Assembly (NCBI RefSeq): GCF_024166365.1
Contig: NC_064838.1
Coordinates: forward strand, 76,896,001-76,960,000
DNA length: 64,000 bases
Origin: Elephas maximus indicus
Taxonomy: Eukaryota > Chordata > Mammalia > Proboscidea > Elephantidae
Direction of reading: 5' to 3'
Shown here: in pieces, positions 1 to 10,605 of the stretch
How the letters are laid out: each line of letters opens with the position of its first letter
Position numbering within the stretch: the stretch's first letter is position 1
Notes under the pieces: generated by a model
The model's input: the letters and a program-made list of their open reading frames with translations, nothing else
Told to the model about the DNA's origin: nothing
The model's database searches: none
Program-made: the position numbers and the translations under genes

Positions 1-655
1 AAAGGTAAATATCTTTCTCGTATTCTGCTTTCAGTCAAACTCCATCTGACAATAGCAGTGATAGCCTTTGTTCCAAGTCCTCATCTGAATCCGGCTAAAT
101 TTCTGGCAGTTCCCTGTCCCTGAGCCCCTGCAACTATTTTTGAAATATGTTCAGCAAAATTTTACGTGTGTGTGATATTAATGATATTGGTCCATAATTT
201 CCACAGTTAATTGGATCACCTTTCTTTGGAATGTGCACAAATAGGAATATCTTCCACTTGGTTGACCAATTATCTATCTTCCAAATTTCTTGGCACAGGT
301 GAATTAGTGCTTCTATAGTTGAAACTTCTTGTTGAAACCTCTAAATTGGTATCCCATCAATTCCTTGAGCTTTGTTTGTTGCCAATGTATTTAGTGTAGC
401 TTGGACATCTTCCTTCATTGGTCCTTGAGCGTATGCTACCTCCTGAAATGGTTGAATGTTGGCCAATTATTTTGATATGGTGATTCTGTGTATTTCTTCA
501 GTTTTCTTTTAATGCTTCTTGTGTAGTTCAGTATTTTGCCCACAGACTTTTTCGTTACTGCAACTAGAGCCTTGATTTTTTTCTTCAGTTCCTTCATCTT
601 GAGAAATGTCAAGCATGTTGTTCCCTTTTCTTTTTCCTTCATACATCTGTCAATT
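1..655 (-). mobile_element. RTE (BovB-like) LINE fragment, divergent
   Basis: Read on the reverse strand, this resembles the linker and start of the reverse transcriptase of the RTE element at 4781-6654. Both share the run of codons for 'LKELKKK' followed by '(S/V)GKILN' and 'SIKR(K/R)', and both have the 'aaccatttcaggaggt' stretch. It differs from that copy at many sites, so it is older. It runs off the left edge of the window, so its 3' end is not seen. The adjoining 656-775 resembles, on the plus strand, what I recall of the RTE 5' region. That would make an inverted junction, but this part is weak. Confidence 0.65.
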
Positions 656-774
656 TGTCCTACTGCGTTAGCTTGTATGTTGCTGTGATGCTGCTAGATA
701 TGTCATCAGTATTTCAAATACCAGCAGGATTACCCATGGTTCACAGGTTTCAGTGGAGTATTCCAGAGTTTGAG

Positions 775-1519
775 GGGGCATAACAAAGTTTATTAAGAAA
801 ATGTTCTACATCCCACTTTGGGAGTGGCACCTGGGGTCTTAAAAGCTAGCAAGTGGCCATCTAAGATGCATTAATTAGTCCCAACCCACCTGGAACAAAG
901 AAGAATGAAGAACACTAAAGTCACAAGGAAAAGATGAGTCCAAGAGACAGAAAGGGCCACATAAACCAGAGACTCCATCAGCCTGAGACTGGAAGAACTA
1001 TATGGTGCCTGGCTACCACCAATTACCTCCTTGACAGGAAACATATCAGAGAGTCCCTGATGGAGCAGGAGAATTTGAAGTGCAGAACTCAAATTCAGAT
1101 TCTGGTAAAAAGACCAGACTTAATGGTCTGACTGAGACTGGAGGGATCCCAGAGGACTTGGCTCCTGTACTCTCTGTTAGCCTAAAACTAAAACCATTCC
1201 TGAAGTCAACTCTTCACACATAGATTAGATTGGACTATAAGACATAAAATGCTACTGGTGAAGAGTGTACTTCTTAGCTCAAGTAGACACATGAGGCTAA
1301 GTGGGCAGCTCCTGACACAAGGCAAAATGAGGAGACAGAGGAATAAGAGAGCTGGTTGAATGGACACAGGAAATACAGGGTGAAGAGGAGGAATGTGCAC
1401 TCACATTACAGGGAGAGCAACTAGGGTCACATAACTATGTGCATATAAGTTTTTGTATGAGAAACTGATGTGATCTATAAACTTTCACTTAAAACACAAT
1501 TAAAAAAAAAAAAAAAAAA
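775..1519 (+). mobile_element. 5'-truncated L1, 3' UTR with poly(A)
   Basis: The sequence follows the 3' UTR of the young L1 at 24060-24790: 'catcccacttt', 'ctggggtctta', 'ggccatctaagatgca', 'agaccagacttaatggtc' and a final AATAAA-like region with an A-run at 1501-1519. Only the last 0.75 kb of the element is present, as expected for a 5'-truncated retrotransposition. I could not find a clear target-site duplication. Its divergence from the young L1 suggests an older subfamily. Confidence 0.8.
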
Positions 1520-1559
1520 GAATTCCTGGTTGGCAATTGTTTCCTTTCAGTATTTTCTG

Positions 1560-2330
1560 TATGTCTGTCTCTCCATTGTCTTCAGGCTTCTAGAGTTGCT
1601 GGGGAGAAATCTGCAATAATTGTCATGAAAGCACCTTGGTATGTTATTTTATGCTTTTCTCTTTCTGCTTTCAGAATTATCTCCTTGTACTTGGTTTTCA
1701 AGAATTTTATTAGGATATGGTGTGGAGTTGCTCTTTTTTTTGTCTCATTTAGTTGGGGTTTGTGTAGCTTTCTGTATGTAGAGGCTTGGTTTTCTCTTCA
1801 GATCTGGAAAATTCTCTCAAATTACATCTCGGAAAATCATTTCCATGTATTGTTGTCATGGTGCTCTGGTATTCAAATAATTCTAATTTTAGATTTCTTA
1901 ACTGAATCTCATATTTCCTTTAGTGTTTGTTCACTTTTCTTTGCTCTTTTCTCTTGAGACTTGGTAAGTTCAGTTAATTTGTCTTCTAATTCATTTATTC
2001 TATCTTCCATATGTTCAACTCTATTGTTGAGGGTTTCTCTTGCTTTTCGTGATTTATTTGTTTTATTCTTCAGTTCCAGAAGTTTTCTTTTTTGATGTTT
2101 TCGGTTTCCACATTGAGTCTTGGACTTGTTGTTCCATTTGTTTCCCTGTCTCTGCTAATTCATTTTTTTTGTGTGCTTTTTGCTTTCTTTAAACATATTT
2201 TTCACCATAGACTGATGATTATCAATTCTTTGTGTTAGTCTGGCCTCCACAGTAGAATTTCCCTTTTCTTCTTGTTTTGCTTTTGACTGGTTTTTCTTCT
2301 TTTATGATTTTGGATGTTTTACTATTTTTT
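1560..2330 (-). mobile_element. Old L1/HAL1 ORF1-derived remnant, reverse strand
   Basis: The reverse complement gives a charged coiled-coil stretch containing 'RVEHMEDRINELEDKLTEL', the pattern of L1 ORF1p coiled coils. It is followed by 'KKSKIRIIEYQ', which resembles the start of the ORF1p RNA-binding domain (NIRIIGVPE in the family). Stops interrupt it. Only ORF1-type sequence is seen, so it may be a HAL1 (half-L1) or a truncated L1. The exact ends are uncertain. Confidence 0.55.
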
Positions 2331-2469
2331 TTGTTGAACTTGCACCATTTGGTTATCTTTGTTATTTTATGTTAAATATTTATTTTTGTTTCATGGGAAA
2401 ACTTTTTGGTTGTACTCACTGGTGTCCCAGGGCCAAGTGCACCAAACAGAAGACCAGGACCCTCACCAC

Positions 2470-2612
2470 CAGCTGCTCCTTGGGACAAAGGTGTAGTAGC
2501 CTGCCTCTACAAAGACTTACAGCATTGGAAATGACATAGTGGAGCTCCACTCAGCCTCACAATATTGCTATGAGTCAGAATTGACTCATCAGCAGTGGGC
2601 TTGGCATTGTCT
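2470..2612 (+). repeat. AfroSINE-like copy, diverged
   Basis: It ends in 'tgctatgagtcagaattgac' followed by 'agcagtggg', the AfroSINE tail. Upstream lie 'agctgctccttgg' and a 'tctacaaagacttacagc' segment typical of a longer AfroSINE variant. It is heavily diverged and no target duplication was identified. Confidence 0.6.
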
Positions 2613-2619
2613 TCTGAAA

Positions 2620-3770
2620 TCTGCTAGACAGCACTCTTATCCTTAGGCTTTTTTCATTGCTGACCCAGTAATTCTGAATGCTTGAACTCTGGAATTCAAT
2701 AATCATGTGTGGGAGGGAGTTGTTTAGCTGTCCTCAGATGCTGATGTAAGTGGTGGAGTTTGAGTGTCTTTGGCAAAGATGGGCTCTCTGTATATTTCCC
2801 CCATGAGTGCACCTGCCCACAGTGGAACAATTTTCTTTCTGTTTTTCCCTGTCAGTCTGAAGAATTCCTCTAGCCCTACCACACTTGCTGTTCCTCTGGT
2901 CATAGGTAGTTCCTGCCCATGTTGGGGCTCATTGAGATTCAACAGCACTTTCTCACTTCACCATGGTCTCCCTTTGCCTCTTTCCAATTGCTTCTCCAGA
3001 GAACTCCCAAAGGCATTTTATGCACCTTTTAAAAAATTAGGCTACTGCTTCCTCATATTAGTCCCTTTTCTGTGATTCCTGTTAGGGCTGTTTCCCAGCT
3101 CTATCCCAAAATGACTCCAAAGAGTGAGCATTTCAAATGTTAGTGTGTAGCTTCTCCCAGGTTCTATGCTCTCTCTGCACCTCCTCTTCCCCATGTCTAG
3201 ACTTAACCCAACTCTTCTATACCTCAGATGCTGTCTGGAGTTCTTGATCCGGCTCCAGAAACATTTGCTTTGGCTTGGAATAATTATATCATTAGATTGT
3301 ATTTTTGTTTGCTTATGAGTGTGGGTGTGTTTAATTAATGAATTTATTTTTATTGTGTTTGGATAGTATACTTGACAAAGCAATAAGTTGACAGCACTTT
3401 GTTGCTAGTCAAAGTTATTTTGAAATTATTTCGAAAATAATTGTTTTGGAATGAATTAAATCCCAAAACGTTGGCACTGGGCTTGTAATAAACCTGTATC
3501 ATGAAGGCTAGTTTATTTTATGAGACACAATGCCTTGTCTCTTTTTTTTCTGCCTTAAGAAAACCACTTAATTCTGTTTCATCTGAGGATGCTTGTAATG
3601 AATCTGTTTAAACTGTCACTTTCAGAATCAATAAATTTTATGATAGTGTGATTTTTTTCTCTCTCAGTTCAATGTGAGCAATGCTGCCAACTCATCTTAG
3701 AAAAGGTCTTTCTGATTTGTTAACTTGACTGTAAAGTTATTCTGTTGTATGTCGCTAGTGATTTCCAAAC
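2620..3770. other. No gene seen; single-copy or unrecognised repeat
   Basis: Short open frames exist on both strands but none resembles a known protein. The first part (2700-3100) could be the 5' UTR of the reverse-strand L1/HAL1 beside it. The AT-rich part from 3300 shows no recognisable repeat. The homology to the other tandem units begins at its right edge. Confidence 0.4.
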
Positions 3771-3774
3771 ATGT

Positions 3775-3967
3775 GGAGGAAGCATTCAGTCTCTGTTGGG
3801 AGACACAGGTGGATGTGTTGTGTGATAAAGGGAAATAATTCTTGTCTGAAGGTTTTGTCATTGGATTGTGCAGATCTTATGATTGAGCACCTTTGCACTT
3901 GAAACAAGTGAAAATGTTGAGAAAGAGTGAGGAAAAGGATCATTATGCCACTGTATAAACAAGAAGC
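3775..3967. other. Left edge of tandem unit 1 (L1-C remnant and upstream block)
   Basis: This stretch aligns with 38232-38380 and 58240-58390 through 'gtgataaagg', 'aatcattcttgtctga' and 'ttgagaa.gag.gagg', and so marks the left end of the duplicated unit. The first part is a relic of reverse-strand L1 ORF2, best seen in the 58200 copy. It is the most diverged of the three copies. Confidence 0.55.
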
Positions 3968-4295
3968 AACATCATGATAAATGGAGAAAAGATTGAAGTT
4001 GTCAAGGATTTCATTTTACTTGAATCAACAATAAACACCCATGGAAACAGCAGTCAAGAAATCAAATGACAAATTGCATTGGACAATCTTCTGCAAAAGA
4101 CATCTTATAAACCAAATCAAAAAACCAAATCCATTGCCGTCAAGTCAATTCTGACTCATAGCGATCCTGCAGGACAGAGTAGAACTGGCCCATAGAGTTT
4201 CCAAGTAGCGCCTGGTGGATTTGAACTGCCGACCCTTTGGTTAGCAGCCACAGCACTTAACCACTCCACCACCAGGATTTTGGACATCTTATAAA
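3968..4295 (+). mobile_element. Internal RTE LINE fragment split by an AfroSINE
   Basis: The part before 4111 repeats 6009-6150 of the other RTE copy: 'aacatcatgataaatggaga', 'gttgtcaaggatttcatttt', 'agcagtcaagaaatcaaa'. It lacks both RTE ends and stops at the site where the unit sequence 'ataaagt.tctatta' resumes, so it is an internal scrap and not a simple insertion. Units 3 and 4 lack it. An AfroSINE interrupts it at 4112-4282. Confidence 0.75.
4099..4295 (-). repeat. AfroSINE, reverse strand, with 13-bp target duplication
   Basis: The reverse strand reads as a near-full AfroSINE: tRNA-like head, 'gcggcagttcaaatccacca'-type B-box region, and the tail ending in 'gacggca'. On the plus strand this appears as 'ccattgccgtcaagtcaatt' to 'ccactccaccaccagg'. 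The 13-bp direct repeat 'gacatcttataaa' at 4099-4111 and 4283-4295 flanks it. The insertion is absent at the matching sites near 38870 and 58870. Confidence 0.9.
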
Positions 4296-4767
4296 GTGTC
4301 TATTATTAAAATAGTGTTGTCTTTTGACAAAGAGATGTTCAAGAGCCATATGGCGACCTTTCCTTAGCCATATGAGGAAAAGATGAATTTGGATCACTTT
4401 CTTACTCCACACATCAAAACAGGTTACGAAAATAAGGTTTAAAATTTAGATTATGTGAATATACAGAAACTTCATAACAAAAACAAGAGAGAATAAATTA
4501 AAATTAAAAAAGAAAAAATGAGAAATCACCAACTCAATCACAGAGTTGAACAGAAAATGAAAATTAGTCCTATAGAAAAATGGACATAAGATACGATTAA
4601 AGAGTCCACATTAAAGAAAAACAAATAGTTCTAAAAGGTATCAAGAGTTGTTCAACTGGACTCATAATAATAGAAGCACAAATGAAAACTACACTTAGAC
4701 ATCATTTCTCACCTATTAGAATAGCACATAGCATTCAGTCAACTTATATTTAATAATTACTTCTCCT

Positions 4768-6667
4768 ACTGATACACATATCTTGAGCGTCGAGCAGCTA
4801 AAGCAAAAGGAAGAATTGATGAAGTAAAAGAACTGAACAGTAGATTTCAAAGGGCCTCTTGAGACGACAAAATAAAGTATTATAATAACATGTGCAAAGA
4901 GCTGGAGATGGAAAACCAAAAGGGAAGAACACGCCCAGGTTTCTCAAGCTGAAAGAACTGAAGAAAAAATTCAAGCCTCAAGTTGCAATAGTGAAGGATT
5001 CCATGGGGAAAATATTAAATGATGCAGGAAGCATCAAAAGAAGATGGAAGGAATACACAGAGTCATTATACCAAAAAGAATTAGTCGATATTCAACCATT
5101 TCAAGAGGTGGCATATGATCGATCAGGAACCGATGATACTGAAGGAAGAAGTCCAAGCTGCTCTTATGGCACTGGCAAAAAACAAGGCTCCAGGAATTGA
5201 TGGAATATCAACTGAGATGTTTCAACAAACAGATGCAGCGCTGGAGGTGCTCACTTATCCATGCCAAGAAATATGGAAGACAGCTTCCTGGCCAACTGAT
5301 TGGAAGAGATCCATATTTATGACTATTCCCAAGAAAGGTGATCCAACTGAGGGTGGAAATTATAGAACAATATCATTAATATCACACGCAAGCAAAATTC
5401 TGCTGAAGATCATTCAAAAATGGCTGCAGCAGTACATCAACAGGGAACTGCCAGAAATTCAGGTCAGTTTCAGAAGAGGACATGGAACCAGGGATATCAT
5501 TGCTGATGTCAGATGGATCCTGGCTGAAAGCAGAGAATACCGGAAGAATGTTTACCTGTGTTTTATTGATTATGCAAAGGCATTTGACTGTGTGGATCAT
5601 AACAAACTATGGATAACACTGGGAAGAATGGGAATTCCAGAACACTTAATTGTGCTCATGAGGAACCTTTACATAGTTCAAGAGGCAGTTGTCTGGATAG
5701 AACAAGGGGATATTGATTGGTTTAAAGTCAGGAAAGGTGTGCATCAGGGTTGTATTCTTTCACCATACCTATTTAATCTGTATGCTGAACAAATAATATG
5801 AGATGCAGGACAATATGAAGATGAACGGGGCATCAGGATTGGAGGAAGACTCATTAACAACCTGAGTTATGCAGATGACACAAACTTGCTTGCTGAAAGT
5901 GAAGAGGACTTGAAGCACTTACTCATGAACATCAAAGACCACAGCCTTCAGTATGGATCACACCTCAACATAAAGAAAACAAAAATCCTCACAAGTGGAC
6001 CAATGAGCAACATCATGATAAATGGAGAAAAGAATGAAGTTGTCAAGGATTTCATTTTACTTGGATCCACAATCAATAACCATGGAAGCAGCAGTTAGAA
6101 ATCAAAAGACGCATTGCACTGGGCAAATCTGCTGCAAAGGACCTCTTTGAAGTGTTGAAAAGCGAAGATGTCACCCTGAAAACTAAGGTGTGCCTGACCC
6201 AAGCCATGGTATTTTCAATCACATCATATGCATGTGAAAGCTGGACAATGAATAAGGAAGACTGCAGAAGAGTTTATGCCTTTGAATTGTGGTGTTGACG
6301 AAGAATATTGAGTATACCATGGAGTGCCAAAAGAATGAACAAATCTGTCTTAGAAGAAGTACAACCAGAATGCTCCTTAGAAGCAAGGATGGCGAGACTG
6401 TGTCTTACATACTTTGGACATTTTGTCAGGAGGAATCAGTCCCTGGAGAAGGATATCATGCTTGGCAGAGTACAGGGTCAGTGGAAAAGAGGAAGAGCCT
6501 CAACGAAGTGGATTGACACAGTGGCTGCAACAATGAGCCAAGCATAACAACAATTGTAAGGATGGCGCAGGACCAGGCAGTGTTTCGTTCTGCTGTGCAT
6601 AGATTCGCTATGAGTCAGAACTGACTCAACGGCACATAACAACAAAATAACAACACTGATACACATA
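4768..6667 (+). mobile_element. RTE (BovB-like) LINE, 5'-truncated, 13-bp target duplication
   Basis: The insert is 4781-6654, flanked by perfect 'actgatacacata' copies at 4768-4780 and 6655-6667. It starts within the ORF2 linker, carries the reverse transcriptase and C-terminal regions, and ends with 'gctatgagtcagaactgact' plus an AAC-rich tail, the usual RTE 3' end. RTE elements copy themselves by target-primed reverse transcription. The absence of the endonuclease domain means this copy could not move itself. Units 3 and 4 have a short SINE/RTE-like tail at the same site instead. Confidence 0.93.
4895..6546 (+). pseudogene. RTE ORF2 remnant: reverse transcriptase and C-terminal domain
   Basis: The longest open part (5115-5801) encodes recognisable reverse transcriptase blocks: 'NKAPGIDGIS', 'IPKKGDPTEGGNYRTISL', then 'CFIDYAKAFDCVDH' with the first catalytic Asp, and 'GVHQGCILSPYLFNLYAE'. 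A stop (TGA at 5799-5801) falls where an Arg codon would be expected. The same frame resumes with 'LSYADDTNLL', the YADD catalytic box, at about 5864-5893. A further frameshift lies near 6095, where the 'GSSS' coding ends. The region from 6289 codes in two overlapping frames for the C-terminal domain. The copy has no endonuclease domain and is inactive. Confidence 0.88.
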
Positions 6668-8489
6668 ACTGATAACTGTGGGAGAGTATGGGAATGTTCA
6701 GGAGACTGGGGAAGATGACTTTGAAATATATATTGTTGCTTATAAAATGTCCCTAATGATACTATAATATTCCTCCAGGTTTTCTAGTACAGCTGAGAAA
6801 GGTAGTTAGTTTTAATTGTTTATTTTTAGAGAATGAGGCAAGAGATAGTCTCTAGGGTTCAAGACTCAAGGTTGTGAGTACAGATGTAATACGGCATACA
6901 CTTCACTCCCATCCAAGTTTCCCAGATGCAGGAGAAGCCTTCCCTTTGCCATTAGCAGGTTTGTTTTAAAATTCTAAAGTCATAGTGTTATTAACTTCAA
7001 TGTCGTGTATCTAGGAAACAACTAATGGGTAATATGTAACCTTTAGATGTAGAGAGTTCATGAGGAATATAGAGCCATAGCAAAAGGTGCATATCTGATC
7101 ATACAAGGAACAGAATGTGCACTCTTTATGCACAGCTGTGCGTAGAGGACTTGACCCCTCAGTAATAGTGCCCTGGATGACAGATACCTGAGGTGGGGGA
7201 ATAGATGTGCCCTGACAGTTTTGGGAGTGTGTGTTTTCTTACTTTTGTAAATTTTTGGAGCAGTCGTCAAGGTACAATAGACAGGCATTTAAGCAGAATG
7301 GAATAATCAGTGATTAGACAGAATCTTTTAAAAAAAATGGTATTTATCTAGCAATTTATCAATCAACTTATCTGTCATCTATCTATCTATCTACCTATCA
7401 ATCTATCTTTCAAGCTTTAATTAAGATTATAAAGCATGTCATGAAGAACAGGTGTCTACTGAGACCAAAAGAACAATGAAATGGGAGGAAATTATATGGA
7501 AGAAGATTTTAGCTCTCCTATCTTTATTTCCTGGACTAAATGAGAGGATATATTTATTATTAATTTAGCATCCATATTTAGGAGAAAAAAGGGCAATGAT
7601 GTTAAAGACATGAGTTTGATCAAAATTAAGGTTTAAATGGCTTAGATAAATAAAATATGGTGTTAAAAATGTTATGATTAAAATTACTGTATGTGTGATG
7701 CTTTGGCTTTTGAGCACTCAGATTTATACAGGAACATGATAGGATCATTGAGGATCTCAGTCCAGCACAAGACCTGATACCTTTATTTCTTGGCCATTTG
7801 ATAATGATTTGTTAGGTTTCAGAATAAGAGATAAACTTATAAGAAATCATAGACAGAAAAAATTTCCAAGTATGTTGGGATGTGAGAGGTGCTGGCAACC
7901 AATTCTAGAAATACAATGATTCCTTTATATCACTGTTTTTACATGAAATGACTTAAACATGCACTACTACTCCATGCTTTTATCTTCTACAGACATAATA
8001 TAGGGACAGAATGAGTATTCTAGGTGTGTTGAAGGAAGAGAAGTAAGTTGGAGATACTTTGGGAATGGGAATTTCTCAGTCAAAGTGTCTTTATTCCTGG
8101 TGTATAAACATCTCTAAATCCCATTATTTGTGTATCATCTGGATGCTGCCCTCAAGTATATCATTGTGGCACATAACAATGTCAGTGGAATACTCACCAT
8201 ATTTAGAGTCCCTAGTTTGCTCACAAATTAAAGGGAGTGATCATTGATTAAGGAAATATATTAGTAGGTAGATCTATAAAACGGACCAGTGTTTGGGTCG
8301 GGAAATGCATACATGGTTGGGGGTCATAGGCTGGTCTTGATCTGCAGGTCACTGGGAAAGTCAAGGCTTCTTCTGGTTTGTATTATGCTACCTCTAGAGT
8401 AAGTATGTGGACCAGAATATTTTTACTTTATCATCTGTCCTAATTTCTTTCTATTCCTGAAGCAATGAGAAAGAATAGGAACTTAAAAA
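6668..8489. other. Unit 1 upstream block (no gene)
   Basis: This sequence aligns along its length with 39400-41495 and 59430-61720. Shared landmarks are 'ggctggggaagatgac', 'gaagccttccctttgcca/ggccttctctttgcca', and the TCTA tract at 7364-7415. It is non-coding flank of the first OR exon. OR promoters normally lie several kb upstream of the coding exon next to a non-coding first exon, so one could lie here, but I could not identify an exon or a specific site. Confidence 0.7.
7364..7415. repeat. Short degenerate TCTA microsatellite (unit 1)
   Basis: About a dozen imperfect 'tcta/tcaa' repeats sit at the position where units 3 and 4 carry TCTA tracts of about 190 and 300 bp. Interruptions such as 'ctacctatcaatctatctt' explain why it stayed short. 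Confidence 0.85.
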
Positions 8490-8662
8490 AAGAAAAAATA
8501 CCCTACCGGACAGAATAGAAGTGCCCCATTGGGTTTCCAAGGCTGTAAATCTTTCCAGAACAGAGCGCCATAGCTTTCTCCTGCAGAGCAGCTGCTTGGT
8601 TCAAACCCCTGAGACTTTGGATAGCAGGGAGTACTTTTAATCACTGAGCTGCCCAGGGTCCT
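8490..8662 (-). repeat. AfroSINE variant, reverse strand, unit 1 only
   Basis: The plus strand shows 'ggacagaatagaagtgcccc', 'ggtttccaaggctgtaaatc', 'ctgcagagcagctgcttggt' and 'tcactgagctgcccagggtc', the reverse complement of a longer AfroSINE variant. The matching places in units 3 (about 41490) and 4 (about 61715) lack it, so it inserted in unit 1 after the units separated or was lost from the others. Confidence 0.75.
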
Positions 8663-8711
8663 GACTGGAATTTAGGATTTCCTAATTGGAAAAACATTAA
8701 AGAAAAGAAAA

Positions 8712-8902
8712 AAAAAAGCCAGCTTGGAATCATGATGACCCCATATGTGTAAGAGTAGAACTATCCTCCACAAGGTTTTCAAAGGCTGATTTTTCTGAAG
8801 TCACTATCCCTCTATTCAAAGGCTCCACTGGGTGGACTGGAACCTCCAAACTTTTGGATAGGCAGCCAAGGGCATTAACCATTGGCACCACTTAGGCTGA
8901 TG
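8712..8902 (-). repeat. Old SINE, reverse strand, shared by units 1, 3 and 4
   Basis: The plus strand reads 'ggaatcatgatgacccca', 'ggctgatttttctgaagt', 'gggtggactggaacctcc', 'ggcagccaagggcattaacc'. This is an AfroSINE-related, tRNA-derived variant. Copies at 41497-41700 and 61722-61920 occupy the same place, so this insertion predates the duplications. Confidence 0.7.
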
Positions 8903-9204
8903 AAACAAATTAATTAAGATTTATTTTGGTATCAGGTTTACTGTGTCAGAAAGAAAAAACAAAGGCTAGCATACCGTGCAGCATTAACAATAAAAAAAAC
9001 AAATGGGAAGTGTTAAGGCTGTCCATTCTTTATGTCATAGTGTGTACATGTACTGTGTTAGTTGATAAAATAATTTAGACAATTCTGATTTTTGTTATTG
9101 ACTGTGGAGCGGACATAATTTGTCACTGCATCAGGTGGGGCTTGTCTTTTATGAGCTTATAATATTCAAGGAGAACTGAAAATGTTAAGTGATTTAAAAT
9201 TACC

Positions 9205-9377
9205 ATATAATCCCAGGAGGCTTGGTGGTATACTGGTTAAGAGATTAACTGCTAACCATAAGGCTGGCAGTTTGAATCCAGCTGCTCCTTGGAAACTGTA
9301 TGGGGCAGTTCAATCTGTCCTATGGAGTCACTATGTGTCAAAATTGTCTTGATGGCAATGAATTTTTATACAATCCC
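9205..9377 (+). repeat. AfroSINE, plus strand, unit 1 only
   Basis: The sequence 'aggcttggtggtatactggt', 'ggcagtttgaatccagctgc' and 'ctatggagtcactatgtgtc' marks an AfroSINE. It is flanked by the imperfect repeat 'atataatccc' / 'atacaatccc' (near 9209 and 9368). Units 3 (about 41995) and 4 (about 62215) show the empty site. Confidence 0.85.
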
Positions 9378-9615
9378 TAAATCTCATCTTATATATTCAT
9401 AAATACAAAAAACTAGACTCAAGACCTTAAATAAATAAAATTTGGTTCAATAGTTTTTCTTAAGAAAATTTAAAAAAATAGTTATCATGTTTTAAAATTT
9501 TGGTTTAGCATTTATTAGTTAATAAACACATAGATTCTGAAAGAGACATCTTTTCCAGTCTTAGCAAAGGATAGTTGACTAAGCTTCCTGTATCATTACT
9601 ATGTTTATTTATTTA

Positions 9616-9634
9616 TTTATTTATTAATTTCCAG
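9616..9634 (+). other. 3' splice acceptor before the first OR coding exon
   Basis: A T-rich tract ends in 'tttccag' at 9628-9634, 32 nt before the normal start-codon position. The same 'ctag/ccag' followed by 'ga.tgacttt' stands before the ORs at 42220 and 62446. Mammalian OR coding exons are usually spliced to an upstream non-coding exon, so this is the likely acceptor. Confidence 0.6.
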
Positions 9635-9666
9635 GATTGACTTTTGGATTCCAATGAACTGAAGTC

Positions 9667-10605
9667 ACGTTAGTGCCAGAGAGAAATAGAAGCACAGCCA
9701 CGTTCACCCTTTTGGGCTTCTCAGATTGCCCAGAACTGCAGGTTCCCCTTTTCCTGGTATTTCTGGCCATCTACAGTGTCACTGTTGTAGGGAATCTTGG
9801 GATGATTGTAATCATCAAAATTAACCCCAAACTTCACATCCCCATGTACTTTTTCCTCAGCCACCTCTCATTTGTGGATTTCTGCTCTTCCTCCATCATT
9901 GCTCCCAAAATGCTGGGGAACCTAGTGGCAGAAGACAGAAGCATTTCATTTTTAGGATGTGTAGTACAATTCTTTTTCTTTTGTACCTTTGTGGTGACTG
10001 AAATCTTTTTATTAGCTGTAATGGCCTATGACCGTTTTGTGGCCATTTGCAACCCTCTGCTCTACACAGTTGCCATGTCCCAGAGACTCTGTGCTATGCT
10101 GGTGGCAGGATCATATACTTGGGGAGTAGGGTGTTCCTTGATACTCACATGCTCTGCTTTGAAATTATCTTTTCATGGTTCCAACACAATCAATCACTTC
10201 TGCGAGTTCTCCTCGCTTCTCTCCCTTTCTTGCTCTGATACTTCTCTCAGCCTGTTGTTGCTTTTCATCTTTGCTACTTTTAATACGGTGAGTACATTAC
10301 TCATCATTCTCACTTCTTATGTGTTTATTGTTGTCACCATCTTGAAAATGAGTTCAGCCAGTGGGCGTCGTAAGGCATTCTCTACCTGTGCCTCTCATCT
10401 GACTGCCATCACCATCCTCCATGACACCATCCTCTTCCTCTACTGTGTGCCCAACTCCAAAAACTCCAGGCACATGGTCAAAATTGTCTCTGTGTTTTAC
10501 ACAGTGGTGATCCCCATGTTGAATCCCTTGATCTACAGTCTCAGGAATAAGGATGTCAAGAATACAGTCAGCAAGTTAATGGACACTAGAGTCTTTTCTC
10601 ATTGA
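9667..10605 (+). CDS. Olfactory receptor, OR5D18-like, start codon lost (ACG)
   Basis: This would be a seven-helix odorant receptor of the olfactory neuron membrane, 312 codons against about 313 in human OR5D18. All family marks are present: N-R-S glycosylation site at residues 7-9, '[13 protein letters not shown]' after TM1, '[15 protein letters not shown]' at the TM3 end, 'SCSDTS' in the second outer loop, '[10 protein letters not shown]' in TM6 and '[16 protein letters not shown]' in TM7. At the place of ATG in the other three copies the sequence has ACG (9667-9669), and no in-frame ATG precedes it. The next in-frame ATG lies at the end of TM1. One Phe codon of 'NHFFCE' is also missing. 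It is probably a start-loss pseudogene, unless ACG or GTG at 9673 is used. An AATAAA lies just downstream. Confidence 0.88.
   Translation, partial: TLVPERNRSTATFTLLGFSDCPELQVPLFLVFLAIYSVTVVGNLGMIVIIKINPKLHIPMYFFLSHLSFVDFCSSSIIAPKMLGNLVAEDRSISFLGCVVQFFFFCTFVVTEIFLLAVMAYDRFVAICNPLLYTVAMSQRLCAMLVAGSYTWGVGCSLILTCSALKLSFHGSNTINHFCEFSSLLSLSCSDTSLSLLLLFIFATFNTVSTLLIILTSYVFIVVTILKMSSASGRRKAFSTCASHLTAITILHDTILFLYCVPNSKNSRHMVKIVSVFYTVVIPMLNPLIYSLRNKDVKNTVSKLMDTRVFSH

Noticed and set aside
1625-1957. 110-codon forward open frame rich in Phe and Leu
   Set aside because: It is the antisense of L1/HAL1 ORF1. The hydrophobic look comes from the T-rich strand.
3042-3383. 113-codon reverse open frame
   Set aside because: No recognisable domain, low-complexity start, and no support from any other copy.
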